Assembly (NCBI GenBank): GCA_963843285.1
Contig: CAWJJO010000004.1
Location: 71,715 to 135,714, forward strand
Direction: 5' to 3'
DNA: 64,000 nucleotides
Origin: CAZDDB01 sp963843285
GTDB lineage: Bacteria > Acidobacteriota > HRBIN11 > JAKEFK01
The number at the start of each line of letters is the position of its first letter. Position 1 is the stretch's first letter. Positions 33,885 through 43,046 of this stretch are shown in pieces. A program made the translations under genes and the position numbers. The notes beneath the pieces were generated by a model. It saw nothing but the letters and a program-made list of their open reading frames with translations. It made no database searches and was not told the DNA's origin.

Positions 33885-36008
33885 CTAAAATCCGAATTGC
33901 CAGCCAAACCGGAAATTCCGTGCAGGCTGGCGGTAGTACTGCGCATCTCCGAGCTCGCTCTCCGAAATCGGATCGCGTTCATCGGTGACGTTGTCGATAT
34001 CGAAGCGCACATTGTTGCGGCCGAACCGGTATCCAACTCCAAACCCGATCGTTGTAAACGCACCTGTGGGCGCGGTGTTGCGCTTGTTGAGGAAACGTTC
34101 GCCGATGTAATTCAACACAAAGGATCCGTTGATCCCTGTCGGTGGAGCGTAAACGAAACCCACGCCGGCCAGATTATCGGGCGACATCTCCAGCTTCTTT
34201 CCGGCGAGCTGCGTTGGAACATCATCGAATAGTTGGACGAAATCACGGAACTTGGCCGAATGATGAGCATATGCGAATTTCACGCGCGCATCCCGGTGGA
34301 CATTTACGTCCGCTTCGAACTCGGCGCCAGTAAAACGCTGCGTGCCGGAATTAATCAACACAGGCAGACCGTCCACCAGAGTGGACGTAACCAGGTTCTC
34401 AAAATCCATGCGAAAGAAAGAAACTTCCCAATCCAGCTGACCGCCCAGTGTGCGGCCCTTCACACCGCCTTCATACGTATTTGCCTTCTCCGGCTCCAAA
34501 ATCTCTCCTTCCGCCTCCGGACCGAAATCAACAGCTGCCGGCTTGAACGCATTGCGATAATCCCCGAAAACCCAAACGTTGTTTCTCGAATCGGTCCAGA
34601 CAAGGAAACTTGCTCCAATTGTTCCACTCAAACGATTGAAGGAACGTGTATCTTCGCCAAGTCCCACTACTTCACCCTCACTACCTGGATCTCCAGGCAA
34701 GACTTCGCCCGCCTGTTTTTCGTGCGTGCTGTTGAAACGCAATCCACCCTGGACCAGCAGGCGACTGGTGGGATTCCAATCCAGTTGTCCATAAAGGCCG
34801 AAGAAGTTCCGTTTATCTTCCAGGTGTGGACGTTCCTGCACGAGTTGATCAAAACTGTCGGGAGGATTCGATCCATCGACGTGGCTGAAATAATCAAAGT
34901 TTTCGCTTTTTGCATCGCCTTTTCCGTACAGATAGTCGGCGCCAAAGACAAAGCGAACGTCTTCCATCGCCTTCCAGGCAAAATGCGTATCGAGGTAAAG
35001 GTCCGTTTCATCCACATTCTGCCGGAATCCCGCAGTGTTAGGATCTACCGTTTCGTCCACCGCCGAAAGAAATCCTTTGGTGATGTCTTTATTCGAGTGA
35101 GTGAGCGCAACCAGAACAGCCCAATCCGCTCCCCAGAGCTGGCGATTATAGCCGCCCACAAAATGAAAGCGGTTCTCATCCTGTTGGGAGTCGGAAGGAT
35201 TCTGATTCGCATCCAGCGGCACGTTCGGATCGAGGACGGAGCCCGAGCGAGGAGCCGGGCTGGCCGGATCCTGGGTCAGGAATGTCAGATCCGCATCAAA
35301 ATGAAACAAGCCGGTTCCCGCGCCTGTTTCGCCGCGATAAAGAACATGGCCCCGGTTGTAGCCTGTGCGATCGTCACGATATCCTTGCGAATCAAAATTA
35401 ACCGACACAGCATGTTTCCAACTCTCACCCGAAGGCAAAGCGATGCGGGCAGTGCCGCCGCCTGTTGAGAAATTTCCGATGTACGCGTGAGCGTTATTCC
35501 CCGGCGCGCTGGCAGCTCGATGAATCACGTGAATGACTCCAACAAATGATGTGGCGCCGTACATCACGGGCGCCGGGCCCCGCAAAATCTCGATCCGCTC
35601 AATGTCGTTGAGATCCAATGTGGCCAGCGCGGGAACAAACGCGCCACCCCACGGCACATTGTCCACTACCAGTAGAAATGCATCGAATTCACGCAAGCCC
35701 CAGAGTTCCGGCACGTAGGAAGCAGGACCGCCATCGCCGCCGCGAGCAATGGAAATGCCCTGAACAAGCGCGAGCGCGCTGGTCAAATCGTTGGCCCCGG
35801 TTTCACGAAGCTCTTCTCCCGTTACAACTGTGATTGAAGCAGGTTCCGGTTCGACTGCTTCCGGAATTCGCGTTGCCGTGACCTGCACATGCTCTGTTGT
35901 CTCAATTTGCTTCTCATCATCCTCTTGCTTTTGGGCCTTGCTGATCCGCGGCGAAAGAATCATCAGAGGCAAAATCATCAGGACGAAAAAGAATCCCCTT
36001 TTTTTCAT
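33885..36008 (-). CDS. TonB-dependent outer-membrane receptor
   Basis: A 707-residue protein with a signal peptide (to about residue 25). It has a plug domain starting near EHVQVTATRIPEAVE (a TonB-box-like stretch), with conserved IERIEILRGPAPVMYG and a VIHVI segment. A 22-strand-type barrel follows and ends in the aromatic WQFGF. It imports a ligand such as an iron complex, cobalamin or a sugar by TonB energy; the sequence does not tell which. The next gene upstream on the same strand is the anti-sigma-like protein (17-bp gap), so the two are likely co-transcribed and the receptor may be under its control. Confidence 0.93.
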   Translation of the reverse strand: MKKRGFFFVLMILPLMILSPRISKAQKQEDDEKQIETTEHVQVTATRIPEAVEPEPASITVVTGEELRETGANDLTSALALVQGISIARGGDGGPASYVPELWGLREFDAFLLVVDNVPWGGAFVPALATLDLNDIERIEILRGPAPVMYGATSFVGVIHVIHRAASAPGNNAHAYIGNFSTGGGTARIALPSGESWKHAVSVNFDSQGYRDDRTGYNRGHVLYRGETGAGTGLFHFDADLTFLTQDPASPAPRSGSVLDPNVPLDANQNPSDSQQDENRFHFVGGYNRQLWGADWAVLVALTHSNKDITKGFLSAVDETVDPNTAGFRQNVDETDLYLDTHFAWKAMEDVRFVFGADYLYGKGDAKSENFDYFSHVDGSNPPDSFDQLVQERPHLEDKRNFFGLYGQLDWNPTSRLLVQGGLRFNSTHEKQAGEVLPGDPGSEGEVVGLGEDTRSFNRLSGTIGASFLVWTDSRNNVWVFGDYRNAFKPAAVDFGPEAEGEILEPEKANTYEGGVKGRTLGGQLDWEVSFFRMDFENLVTSTLVDGLPVLINSGTQRFTGAEFEADVNVHRDARVKFAYAHHSAKFRDFVQLFDDVPTQLAGKKLEMSPDNLAGVGFVYAPPTGINGSFVLNYIGERFLNKRNTAPTGAFTTIGFGVGYRFGRNNVRFDIDNVTDERDPISESELGDAQYYRQPARNFRFGWQFGF

Positions 36009-36024
36009 TCTTGGCTCCCCAGTT

Positions 36025-36696
36025 TTAGTTTTTCAAAATTTCAATATTCAAAACCGGATGCAGTTCATGCCATTCATGATTCGACTTGTTGTCATACCTG
36101 CTCACGCCATAGACTCGCACGCGACTTCCAACGGGAGGAGCCGGCAGATCCAATGGATCGATCAATTCGCAAATTACAAACGATTCCGGACGATGAAGAT
36201 CATCCACAAGCTTGAACATCCGGTCCCCATCTTCTTCATTGATCCGCAATTCGCTCACATATCCTTCCGTTACAATGTGCGGTTCGGTATTCGTCGGAAT
36301 CCGCTCGATCGGAACGCGACTGAATTCTTCCAAACGCACGGGCGAATTGATATTGAGACTGCGACCTGACAGCTTGCCGTAAGTCACGGCGCCAAGCACT
36401 CCGGATATCAATCCGAAAACAGCAACGATCGCAACCTTCTTCCAGAGAGGCACATACGAAGGCAATCGGCCGCCGAACGGAAGCGCGGCCTCAATTCCCG
36501 GCCAAAGATTCCGGTGCGGAGAAACGGAAGGCAACTCAGAGATCAGTCGCTCCACCTTCCTCATCCGCTCCACCAGACCGCGACAAGCGGGACAGGAACC
36601 GAGGTGCATTTCGACTTTCTTTACCGTGGAAACGGAAAGCAAGCCGTGAATATAGCTGGAATATTTTCGACGCAAATCCAGACGATAGCATTTCAT
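36025..36696 (-). CDS. Anti-sigma-factor-like protein with zinc finger, membrane helix and OB-fold-like C-terminal domain
   Basis: A 223-residue protein. The N-terminus has a zf-HC2 type zinc site (H31, C35, C38 in HLGSCPAC), as in ECF anti-sigma factors. One membrane helix lies near 84-105. The periplasmic part (130-223) looks like an OB-fold (VTEGYVSELRI, PVGSRVRVYGVSRY, HPVLNIEIL). Such proteins hold an ECF sigma factor until a signal arrives, but no sigma gene is adjacent: upstream is a hairpin and then a divergent kinase remnant. It precedes the TonB receptor gene by 17 bp, so together they could form a surface-signalling unit whose sigma factor is elsewhere or lost. Confidence 0.75.
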   Translation of the reverse strand: MKCYRLDLRRKYSSYIHGLLSVSTVKKVEMHLGSCPACRGLVERMRKVERLISELPSVSPHRNLWPGIEAALPFGGRLPSYVPLWKKVAIVAVFGLISGVLGAVTYGKLSGRSLNINSPVRLEEFSRVPIERIPTNTEPHIVTEGYVSELRINEEDGDRMFKLVDDLHRPESFVICELIDPLDLPAPPVGSRVRVYGVSRYDNKSNHEWHELHPVLNIEILKN

Positions 36697-36729
36697 GTCC
36701 AGAACCTCCTCTGAGAATCAAGGAAAGAG

Positions 36730-36760
36730 AGCGGGGCCGGCTATCCGGCTCCGCTTTTTC
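36730..36760 (+). terminator. Hairpin with T-run upstream of the kinase remnant
   Basis: AGCGGGGCCGG-CTAT-CCGGCTCCGCT with one mismatch, followed by TTTTTCTCC on the plus strand. It looks like an intrinsic terminator for plus-strand transcription, although no plus-strand gene lies directly before it. It may be left from a deleted gene. Confidence 0.5.
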
Positions 36761-36909
36761 TCCCCCCTCTTAGAGATAGACACGCAACACCTTTTTTTCT
36801 TCCATTTTGGGGTATAAAAGTCTTGATGCTTCTTCCTCGCTCGAAGCTCCATAACGCTGGACGGATGATAGAATAAAAGCATCCTTCTGAAACAGGGACT
36901 TCCCACAAA

Positions 36910-37866
36910 ATGCCGCTTCCTCCTGGTACGCGCTTAGGTCGTTATGTGATCATCTCTCCTTTGGGGGCGGGAGGAATGGGAGAAGTCTACCGGGCAGAGG
37001 ACACACTTCTCGGCAGGCAAGTCGCCGTCAAGGTGTTGCCCGAACATCTGGCGGAAAACCCCGATGCCCTGAAGCGTTTTCAAAAGGAAGCGAAAGCGTT
37101 GACGGCTCTTTCCCATTCCAATATTTTGGCAATTCAGCCGAATCGATCGCAGGGACTTCACGGTCTCCTGGGCGAAGATGCCAAGGCGGAACGCTACTTC
37201 GATTTGGCTATTTCCCTCGGACCGGATCAATGTTTCGGTACTTACCAAGAGAAAGCAGGTAGCCACCTCAGGTGGACGGGAGATACAAAAGGGGCCCGTG
37301 CCATCATCATGAAAATACCGAAGGAAAACTCCCGTAACGAGTATTTGCATTGGCTGGAAATGTTGGACCGCAACTACCAGGCGGCTCTCGATCTTCTGCC
37401 TTTGCCCACAAAGAAAGGTTATGTAAACGCCATTCTTGCTGGAGATTGTTATCGACTGATGAACAAACCAGCCCAAGCACGTGCCTCCTATGATACTGCT
37501 CGAATTGAGCTGGAAAAGCTGCTCCAGAACAGTCCTGAGGATTTCGATCTCCACAACTGGATCAGTTTTGCCAACGCAGGTCTAAACCGCAATGGAGTGG
37601 CGATCCGCGAAGCGGAAACGGCAGTAGAACTCTATCCCGTTTCCAAAGACGCTCAACGTGGACCTTCGATGGTTCGCGATCTGGCGGCTATTTACGTGAT
37701 GGTGGGAGAATACGAACCGGCCCTGGACAAGATTGAATATTTGCTTTCGATCCCAAGCTGGCTCAGCGTTCCCATGCTTCGTATCGACCCGACCTGGGAT
37801 CCATTGCGCAGCCATCCGCGATTTCAGAAGATTCTGGAAAAGTACGGCCGCCCACAGGCACCATAG
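36910..37866 (+). CDS. Kinase gene with the catalytic core deleted: N-lobe start fused to a TPR-like tail
   Basis: A 318-residue protein. Residues 1-75 are the start of a PknB-type kinase (GAGGMG 19-24, K41, E60, HSNILAI at 69-75). The sequence then jumps directly to a TPR-like region (QPNRSQGLHGLLGEDAKAERYFDLAISLGPD) and ends with WDPLRSHPRFQKILEKYG, the usual last motif of kinase-TPR proteins; compare DPLRSDPRFDDLMRR at the end of the 44718 gene. The catalytic loop, DFG, C-lobe and membrane part are all missing, yet the frame is open. The simplest explanation is an in-frame internal deletion of some 1.5 kb. It cannot phosphorylate. It could still bind nucleotide or partners, or simply be decaying. 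Confidence 0.75.
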   Translation: MPLPPGTRLGRYVIISPLGAGGMGEVYRAEDTLLGRQVAVKVLPEHLAENPDALKRFQKEAKALTALSHSNILAIQPNRSQGLHGLLGEDAKAERYFDLAISLGPDQCFGTYQEKAGSHLRWTGDTKGARAIIMKIPKENSRNEYLHWLEMLDRNYQAALDLLPLPTKKGYVNAILAGDCYRLMNKPAQARASYDTARIELEKLLQNSPEDFDLHNWISFANAGLNRNGVAIREAETAVELYPVSKDAQRGPSMVRDLAAIYVMVGEYEPALDKIEYLLSIPSWLSVPMLRIDPTWDPLRSHPRFQKILEKYGRPQAP

Positions 37867-37917
37867 CTTTCAAGCCACGCGTCCTGTCTGGCTACCTCTT
37901 CGCGTCCAATGACCTTT

Positions 37918-38187
37918 TCAGCGGTAGGCCCTGCCGCGCGGAACTATTGAATGCACAGCTATGACCTTCGTGGGTGCCAAGATTTCGAAAATCACACGAT
38001 AGTCACCCACGCGCATCCGGTAAAAGCCTTTCAGCTTGCCTACAAGCGGGATGACCTGACGATGAGAGAGTGGGTTGTCACTTGCCTCAAGTTCCCTAAG
38101 CACGTGACTGATTCGTTCCCTCAAATTGCGGGACAATCTGTTATAGCTTTTTTCCGCCTCGGGAAAGACCTCAACGGTCCAGTTCAT
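37918..38187 (-). CDS. RelE/ParE-family toxin
   Basis: An 89-residue toxin of the RelE/ParE superfamily: VEVFPEAEKSYNRLSRNLRERI helices, then GKLKGFYRMRVGDYRVIFEI, the conserved basic strand pair. RelE members cut mRNA on the ribosome and ParE members poison gyrase; the sequence does not settle which. It overlaps the antitoxin gene by 17 bp, the normal order of antitoxin first. Full length and intact. Confidence 0.88.
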   Translation of the reverse strand: MNWTVEVFPEAEKSYNRLSRNLRERISHVLRELEASDNPLSHRQVIPLVGKLKGFYRMRVGDYRVIFEILAPTKVIAVHSIVPRGRAYR

Positions 38188-38410
38188 TCAATCTTTTCCC
38201 ACGGATGCCCTTGCGCGCCGCTCCCGCGCTGCGGATGAGTCTTTTATAAAAGCCGGGAATCCTGAGTAGTTCCAGTGTTTCCCGGTGCGAATCTATGTAT
38301 TGATCGATCAGATCCTCCAGGATTTCACGCATGCTTCGATCCTCTTCCACAGCGATGTGTTTCAGGGCTCTCGCTTTTTCTTCGGGCAACTTCAGTGTGT
38401 AAGCCTTCAT
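38171..38410 (-). CDS. Antitoxin partner of the RelE/ParE-type toxin, CopG/RHH-like
   Basis: A 79-residue protein. The N-terminus (MKAYTLKLPEEKARALKHIAVEEDRSMREILEDLIDQYI cut by eye into strand-helix-helix) fits a ribbon-helix-helix DNA-binding domain, and the Arg/Lys-rich C-terminus would wrap the toxin. It should neutralise the toxin and repress the operon together with it. An inverted repeat TATAC-N8-GTATA lies 26 bp upstream. The pair is complete, in contrast to the three broken vap loci of the window. Confidence 0.8.
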   Translation of the reverse strand: MKAYTLKLPEEKARALKHIAVEEDRSMREILEDLIDQYIDSHRETLELLRIPGFYKRLIRSAGAARKGIRGKRLNELDR

Positions 38411-38435
38411 CTTGGGATAGCCTTCTTTGGATGTT

Positions 38436-38453
38436 TATACATAAAGCAGTATA
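38436..38453. promoter_or_regulatory. Candidate toxin-antitoxin operator
   Basis: TATAC-ATAAAGCA-GTATA lies in an A/T-rich stretch directly upstream of the antitoxin gene. Such a position is typical of self-repressed toxin-antitoxin operons. Confidence 0.4.
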
Positions 38454-38531
38454 GATGTCTAAATGTTAAAATGTCAAGCTGGAAACCAATTTGGGGTATA
38501 AATGCTTGATAGATCTTTGGAGGTTTCTGCA

Positions 38532-39275
38532 ATGAGCTTCCATTCGAACACCTATTTCACCCGTTTCTTCTTTTGTCTAACTCTTTTCACATCATTCTTT
38601 GTTTCTGCAGGTGAGGACTATGCAAAAAGAAGGCGTGAAATGGTTCGTGAGATTGAACAAGATGTAACCTTGACGAGCTCGTCTTTACGCAAGGCCGCTC
38701 TCGATAAAAAAGTTGTTGATGCTTTGCTCAAGGTCCCCAGGCATGAGTTTGTACCGGCTGATCAGCGAGAATTTGCTTACGAAAACCGGCCTCTGCCGAT
38801 CGGCTATGGCCAGACAATTTCCCAACCGTATATTGTTGCGATCATGACGGATCTGTTGAAGCTCGAACCCGCGCACCGTGTATTGGAAATCGGCACGGGC
38901 TCCGGCTACCAGGCGGCGATCCTGGCAGAGCTGGTGTCTGATGTCTATACGATAGAGATCATCGGCGCACTTGCCGATCAGGCAAAGGAACGCTTCAAGC
39001 GCCTGGGTTATGCGAAGATCAAAACCCACTTCGGCGACGGTTATTACGGATGGGAAACGTTTGCGCCGTTTGACGCAATTGTGGTCACAGCTGCGGCGGA
39101 CCACATTCCGCCACCCTTGATCAAACAATTGAAGCCGGGAGGAAGAATGATCATTCCGGTTGGCGGAAAATTTACAGTCCAGCAGCTGGTGCTGATTGAG
39201 AAGGATCACGAAAACAAGGTTACTCTACGGCAAATTCTACCTGTGCAGTTTGTTCCGCTTACTCGTGGACAATGA
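38532..39275 (+). CDS. pcm: Exported protein-L-isoaspartate O-methyltransferase (PIMT)
   Basis: About 247 residues from ATG 38532; the frame opens at 38502, but a signal peptide fits best from MSFHSN. Residues 5-25 are hydrophobic and end in SAGEDY, so the enzyme is probably exported. The methyltransferase core is typical: RHEFVPADQR, PLPIGYGQTISQPYIVA and the SAM motif VLEIGTGSGYQAA. PIMT methylates isoaspartyl residues of damaged proteins using S-adenosylmethionine, which is not expected outside the cytoplasm, so an exported form is odd though known from some genomes. It overlaps the next gene by 4 bp (ATGA), and the pair must work together. Confidence 0.85.
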   Translation: MSFHSNTYFTRFFFCLTLFTSFFVSAGEDYAKRRREMVREIEQDVTLTSSSLRKAALDKKVVDALLKVPRHEFVPADQREFAYENRPLPIGYGQTISQPYIVAIMTDLLKLEPAHRVLEIGTGSGYQAAILAELVSDVYTIEIIGALADQAKERFKRLGYAKIKTHFGDGYYGWETFAPFDAIVVTAAADHIPPPLIKQLKPGGRMIIPVGGKFTVQQLVLIEKDHENKVTLRQILPVQFVPLTRGQ

Positions 39276-41695
39276 TGCAAGAGAAAACCGTTCGGTCTCC
39301 TGTCCTGTGCATTGCCTTCATATCGGGTGCAGCACTTTCCTATGAGGTTTTGCTGATACGATTGTTTTCGATCATCCAGTGGCACCACTTTGCCTATATG
39401 GTGATCAGTTTGGCTTTACTTGGTTACGGAGCGAGCGGCGCTTTCCTGGCATTGTTCAAAAAGCGGCTGCTCGAAACCTTTTCAGTATCTTTGATTGTAA
39501 ATTTAGCCGGGTTCGGCGTCAGCTCCATAGTCTGCTATTTGTTTGCGCAGAGAATCCCGTTCAATCCGGAAGAGATGCTGTGGGATTTGCGGCAACTTTT
39601 CCGTTTGCCTTTGCTTTATTTGCTGCTGGGATTACCGTTCTTCTTTGCTGCAAGTGGAGTGGTTCTGACCTTGAATCGTTTTTCTCAAAATGCCTCACGC
39701 ACATATGCCGCTGATCTGATAGGCGCAGGTATGGGCAGCCTGGTAATCATCGGATCGCTCTACCTGATGTTTCCGATGAGCGCGCTAAAAACTATCAGCT
39801 TCACTGGATTTCTTGCAGCTGCGACAGCCTGGTGGGAATTGAGGATGAAATCCAAGCTCGCTCTTGCGGGGATTCTTTCGGCCGGTGTGGCGGTATTGAT
39901 GGTACCGGGCAAGTGGGTCGAGCTTTCGATTTCTCCATATAAAGGTCTGCCGCAGTTGATGCATATATCGGGGACACGCATTTTGAAGGAAAAGTCCGGA
40001 CCTCTGGGTCTTATTACTGTAGTGGAAAGCGCCAAGATTCCATTGCGATCCGCGCCCGGACTCAGTCTGACCGCCAGGACAGAGCCGCCACCGCAGCTTG
40101 CCGTGTTTACCGACTCGGATGCGATGACTGTGATTACACGGTTTTCCGGTAATGCGGACCAGATCGCTTACCTGGACCAACTTACTTCAGCGTTGCCCTA
40201 CCATCTGAGATCCATGCAGAGCGTTTTGATTCTGGGCGCAGGTGGAGGCAGTTCTGTTCTGCAAGCACGATACCACGCTGTACCGAATATAGACGCCGTT
40301 GAGCTGAATCAACAAATCGTAGCTTTGCTGCAGAAGGACTATGCCGGATTTGCGGGCAATATCTACAACCACTCAAATACTCGTGTGTACATCGATGAAG
40401 CACGCGGATTCGTGAGAACCCGGCAAAACAGTTACGATCTAATTCAACTTTCTGTGCCGGGTTCCTTTGGAGCTTCTTCCGCAGGGCTCTATGCGTTAAA
40501 CGAGAACTATCTCTTCACGCTTGAAGCCTTACAGGATTACATGAATCGCCTGACACCGGATGGATTTCTGGCGATTACCGCCTGGATCAAGATGCCGCCG
40601 AGAGATACATTCAAGTTATTTGCTACGGCTGTGGACGCCGTCAAACGAGCAGGCAGGAGTGATCCGGAACGGCGTTTCATCTTGATCCGTGGCTGGCAGA
40701 CCAGCACGCTCTTGCTGAAGAATGGTTTTATTTCTGCAAATGAAATTGTCGCGTTGCGCGATTTCTGCCGGGACCGCAGCTTTGATCTGGCCTATTATCC
40801 CGGAATGCAATCCGGCGAGTCGAACCATTACAACCTTCTCCAGCAGCCAACCTTATTCTATGACGCAGCCATTACCTTGCTCAGCAATAAATCAAAAACT
40901 TATCTGCGGGATTATAAATTCAACATTCAACCTGCGACGGACAATCGACCCTACTTTTTCCACTTCTTCAAATGGCGAGTCCTGCCGGAAATCATCGGGT
41001 TGTACCGGCAGGGTGGCGTATCGCTGCTCGAAAGCGGTTATTTGCTTCTCCTCGCAGCTTTTGTACAAGCCGCTTTCTTCAGCTTCATCCTGATTTTATT
41101 GCCGTTATGGAAATATCAGAGAACAACGAATCCGGACGTCTCACGTTTGCGAGTGTTTTCGTATTTTTTCATCCTGGGTTTGGCTTTTCTTTTTATTGAG
41201 ATTGCTTTCATCCAGAAATTCATGCTTTTTCTGTATCATCCGATTTACGCGGTTGCGGTGTCGCTGACTGCGTTCTTATTGTTTGCCGGTCTTGGCAGCG
41301 GATATTCTGAAAAGTTACGGGGCCGGTTCGGAGTGATTGCAACAGTAAAGATCGCTGTCATTGCAATTGTTGCGCTGGGAGCGCTTCAGATTGCTGGTTT
41401 GAGCAAAATCTTCGAACTGCTGTCAGGAACTTCATACATTTCCAGAATGATCGCTACCGTTTTACTGATTGCTCCCCTTGGTTTTTTTATGGGCATGCCC
41501 TTTCCCCTGGGACTGTTTGCGCTGAAAAGCCACTCAGAGTCCTGGATTCCGTGGGCCTGGGGCGTAAACGGTTGTGCTTCGGTCTTGAGCGCAATCCTTG
41601 CAACACTGATTGCCATTGAGTTTGGTTTTACGGTGCTTGTGGCTCTGGCACTGTTTCTGTACGGAACTGCCGTCTTTGTGTTTCCCGCCCGCTGA
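39272..41695 (+). CDS. Large membrane protein with a spermidine-synthase-like methyltransferase domain
   Basis: An 807-residue protein: seven or so membrane helices (to about 215), a soluble Rossmann domain of the spermidine synthase/SAM-methyltransferase type (VLILGAGGGSSVLQA near 318, then AVELNQQ, and DLIQLSVPG) and further helices from about 590 to the end. The soluble domain lies between two membrane halves, the layout of bacterial 'spermidine synthase-like' membrane proteins of unknown substrate. The coupling to the exported PIMT (4-bp overlap) suggests a joint role, for instance supplying or using a methyl group or aminopropyl donor at the membrane. That link is inference. Confidence 0.8.
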   Translation: MMQEKTVRSPVLCIAFISGAALSYEVLLIRLFSIIQWHHFAYMVISLALLGYGASGAFLALFKKRLLETFSVSLIVNLAGFGVSSIVCYLFAQRIPFNPEEMLWDLRQLFRLPLLYLLLGLPFFFAASGVVLTLNRFSQNASRTYAADLIGAGMGSLVIIGSLYLMFPMSALKTISFTGFLAAATAWWELRMKSKLALAGILSAGVAVLMVPGKWVELSISPYKGLPQLMHISGTRILKEKSGPLGLITVVESAKIPLRSAPGLSLTARTEPPPQLAVFTDSDAMTVITRFSGNADQIAYLDQLTSALPYHLRSMQSVLILGAGGGSSVLQARYHAVPNIDAVELNQQIVALLQKDYAGFAGNIYNHSNTRVYIDEARGFVRTRQNSYDLIQLSVPGSFGASSAGLYALNENYLFTLEALQDYMNRLTPDGFLAITAWIKMPPRDTFKLFATAVDAVKRAGRSDPERRFILIRGWQTSTLLLKNGFISANEIVALRDFCRDRSFDLAYYPGMQSGESNHYNLLQQPTLFYDAAITLLSNKSKTYLRDYKFNIQPATDNRPYFFHFFKWRVLPEIIGLYRQGGVSLLESGYLLLLAAFVQAAFFSFILILLPLWKYQRTTNPDVSRLRVFSYFFILGLAFLFIEIAFIQKFMLFLYHPIYAVAVSLTAFLLFAGLGSGYSEKLRGRFGVIATVKIAVIAIVALGALQIAGLSKIFELLSGTSYISRMIATVLLIAPLGFFMGMPFPLGLFALKSHSESWIPWAWGVNGCASVLSAILATLIAIEFGFTVLVALALFLYGTAVFVFPAR

Positions 41696-41791
41696 TCCAA
41701 AAGTTTTCACGAGAATCGTTCCATGCGAAGATCGAAGTTGGTGCCGCTGGCAATTTGAATTTCCCTGGGCTCCGAATGCTATGATGAGACC

Positions 41792-43039
41792 ATGTCACAC
41801 GTCGTGATCATCGGCTGCGGTTTTGGCGGCTTATACGCGGCAAAGGAGCTTTGCAAGGGTCCCGTTCAAATCACCATTCTGGATCGCAGTAACCATCACT
41901 TGTTCCAGCCGTTACTCTACCAGGTCGCGACAGCCGGACTTTCGCCGGGCGACATTGCGCAGCCGATCCGCAGCATCTTTCGCGGACGTCCAAACGTCGA
42001 AGTCTTACTGGCCGAAGTGACGGGTGTAAATACAACAGAAAAGAAAGTCCTGCTTACAGACGGTGAAATGGCATACGATTTTCTGATCCTCGCGGCAGGC
42101 GCAACGCACGCTTACTTCGGGCATGATGACTGGAGAAAGCTTGCGCCGGGGCTCAAATCTTTAGAAGATGCAGTCACGATTCGACGCATGTTTTTGACCG
42201 CGTTTGAGGAAGCGGAAAAAGAAACGAACGAGCAACGAAGGAAAGTTCTAATGAATTTCGTGATTGTAGGCGCGGGAGCCACAGGTGTGGAGCTTGCCGG
42301 GACCATGCGCGACATCGCGCAGCATTCGATCGCAAAGGATTTCCGTCATATCGATTCCAGAAAAGCGCGTGTAATTTTGCTGGAAGGAGGCCCGCGGGTT
42401 TTGCCCGCGTTTTCAGAGAAACTGTCGGCAAGCGCTCAAAGACAGTTGGAAAAACTAGGTGTGGAGGTGCGCACAAACGCGCTGGTCACGCGTATCGAAA
42501 CGGATTGCGTATATATAGGAGAGGAACGGATCGAGACGAAACGCGTATTCTGGGCTGCGGGAGTAGCGGCTTCCTCGCTGGGGCGTACGCTGGGAGTTCC
42601 GGTAGATCGCGCGGGACGGGTCAAAGTTCTGCCGGATCTATCGATTCCGGATCATCCGGAAGTTTTTGTGATCGGCGATCTGGCAAGCATTGAAGACGCG
42701 AAAGGTCAGCCCGTTCCGGGCGTAGCGCCCGCTGCCATGCAGATGGGACGATATGCCGCGCGGACGATTCTGGCGAAAATCAGCGGAAAGCAATTCCCCA
42801 CGCCCTTTGTCTACAATGACAAAGGAAGCCTGGCAACCATCGGACGCGCCGCTGCGGTTGCGATGCGCGGCAAACTTCAGTTCTCGGGTCTCCTCGCCTG
42901 GCTTGCCTGGCTTGGAATCCACATTCTATTCTTGATCGGTTTCCGAAATCGCTTGATGGTGATGATCCAGTGGGCCTGGTCTTATATCGGATTTCAAACC
43001 GGCGCCCGGCTGATCACCTACTATCACCCGAAAGAGTAA
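41792..43039 (+). CDS. ndh: Type II NADH:quinone dehydrogenase (NDH-2)
   Basis: A 415-residue flavoprotein. FAD motif GCGFGG at 8-13, NADH motif VGAGATGVELAG near 160, and the NDH-2 signatures SNHHLFQPLLYQVATAGLS and AAMQMGRYAA are present. The C-terminus has an amphipathic to hydrophobic stretch (LLAWLAWLGIHILFLIGF) that binds the membrane. It oxidises NADH and reduces quinone without pumping protons. Not coupled to a neighbour: 96 bp after the preceding gene, with its own start near a GATGAGACC stretch. It could feed the same quinone pool as the bc complex encoded at 28-33 kb. Confidence 0.92.
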   Translation: MSHVVIIGCGFGGLYAAKELCKGPVQITILDRSNHHLFQPLLYQVATAGLSPGDIAQPIRSIFRGRPNVEVLLAEVTGVNTTEKKVLLTDGEMAYDFLILAAGATHAYFGHDDWRKLAPGLKSLEDAVTIRRMFLTAFEEAEKETNEQRRKVLMNFVIVGAGATGVELAGTMRDIAQHSIAKDFRHIDSRKARVILLEGGPRVLPAFSEKLSASAQRQLEKLGVEVRTNALVTRIETDCVYIGEERIETKRVFWAAGVAASSLGRTLGVPVDRAGRVKVLPDLSIPDHPEVFVIGDLASIEDAKGQPVPGVAPAAMQMGRYAARTILAKISGKQFPTPFVYNDKGSLATIGRAAAVAMRGKLQFSGLLAWLAWLGIHILFLIGFRNRLMVMIQWAWSYIGFQTGARLITYYHPKE

Positions 43040-43046
43040 AACGCAG

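Noticed and set aside
34233..35468. 411-codon plus-strand frame inside the TonB receptor gene
   Set aside because: Antisense to a clear TonB receptor. The translation has no domain and is rich in Arg/Ile from reversed codons. Long antisense frames are expected in this codon usage.
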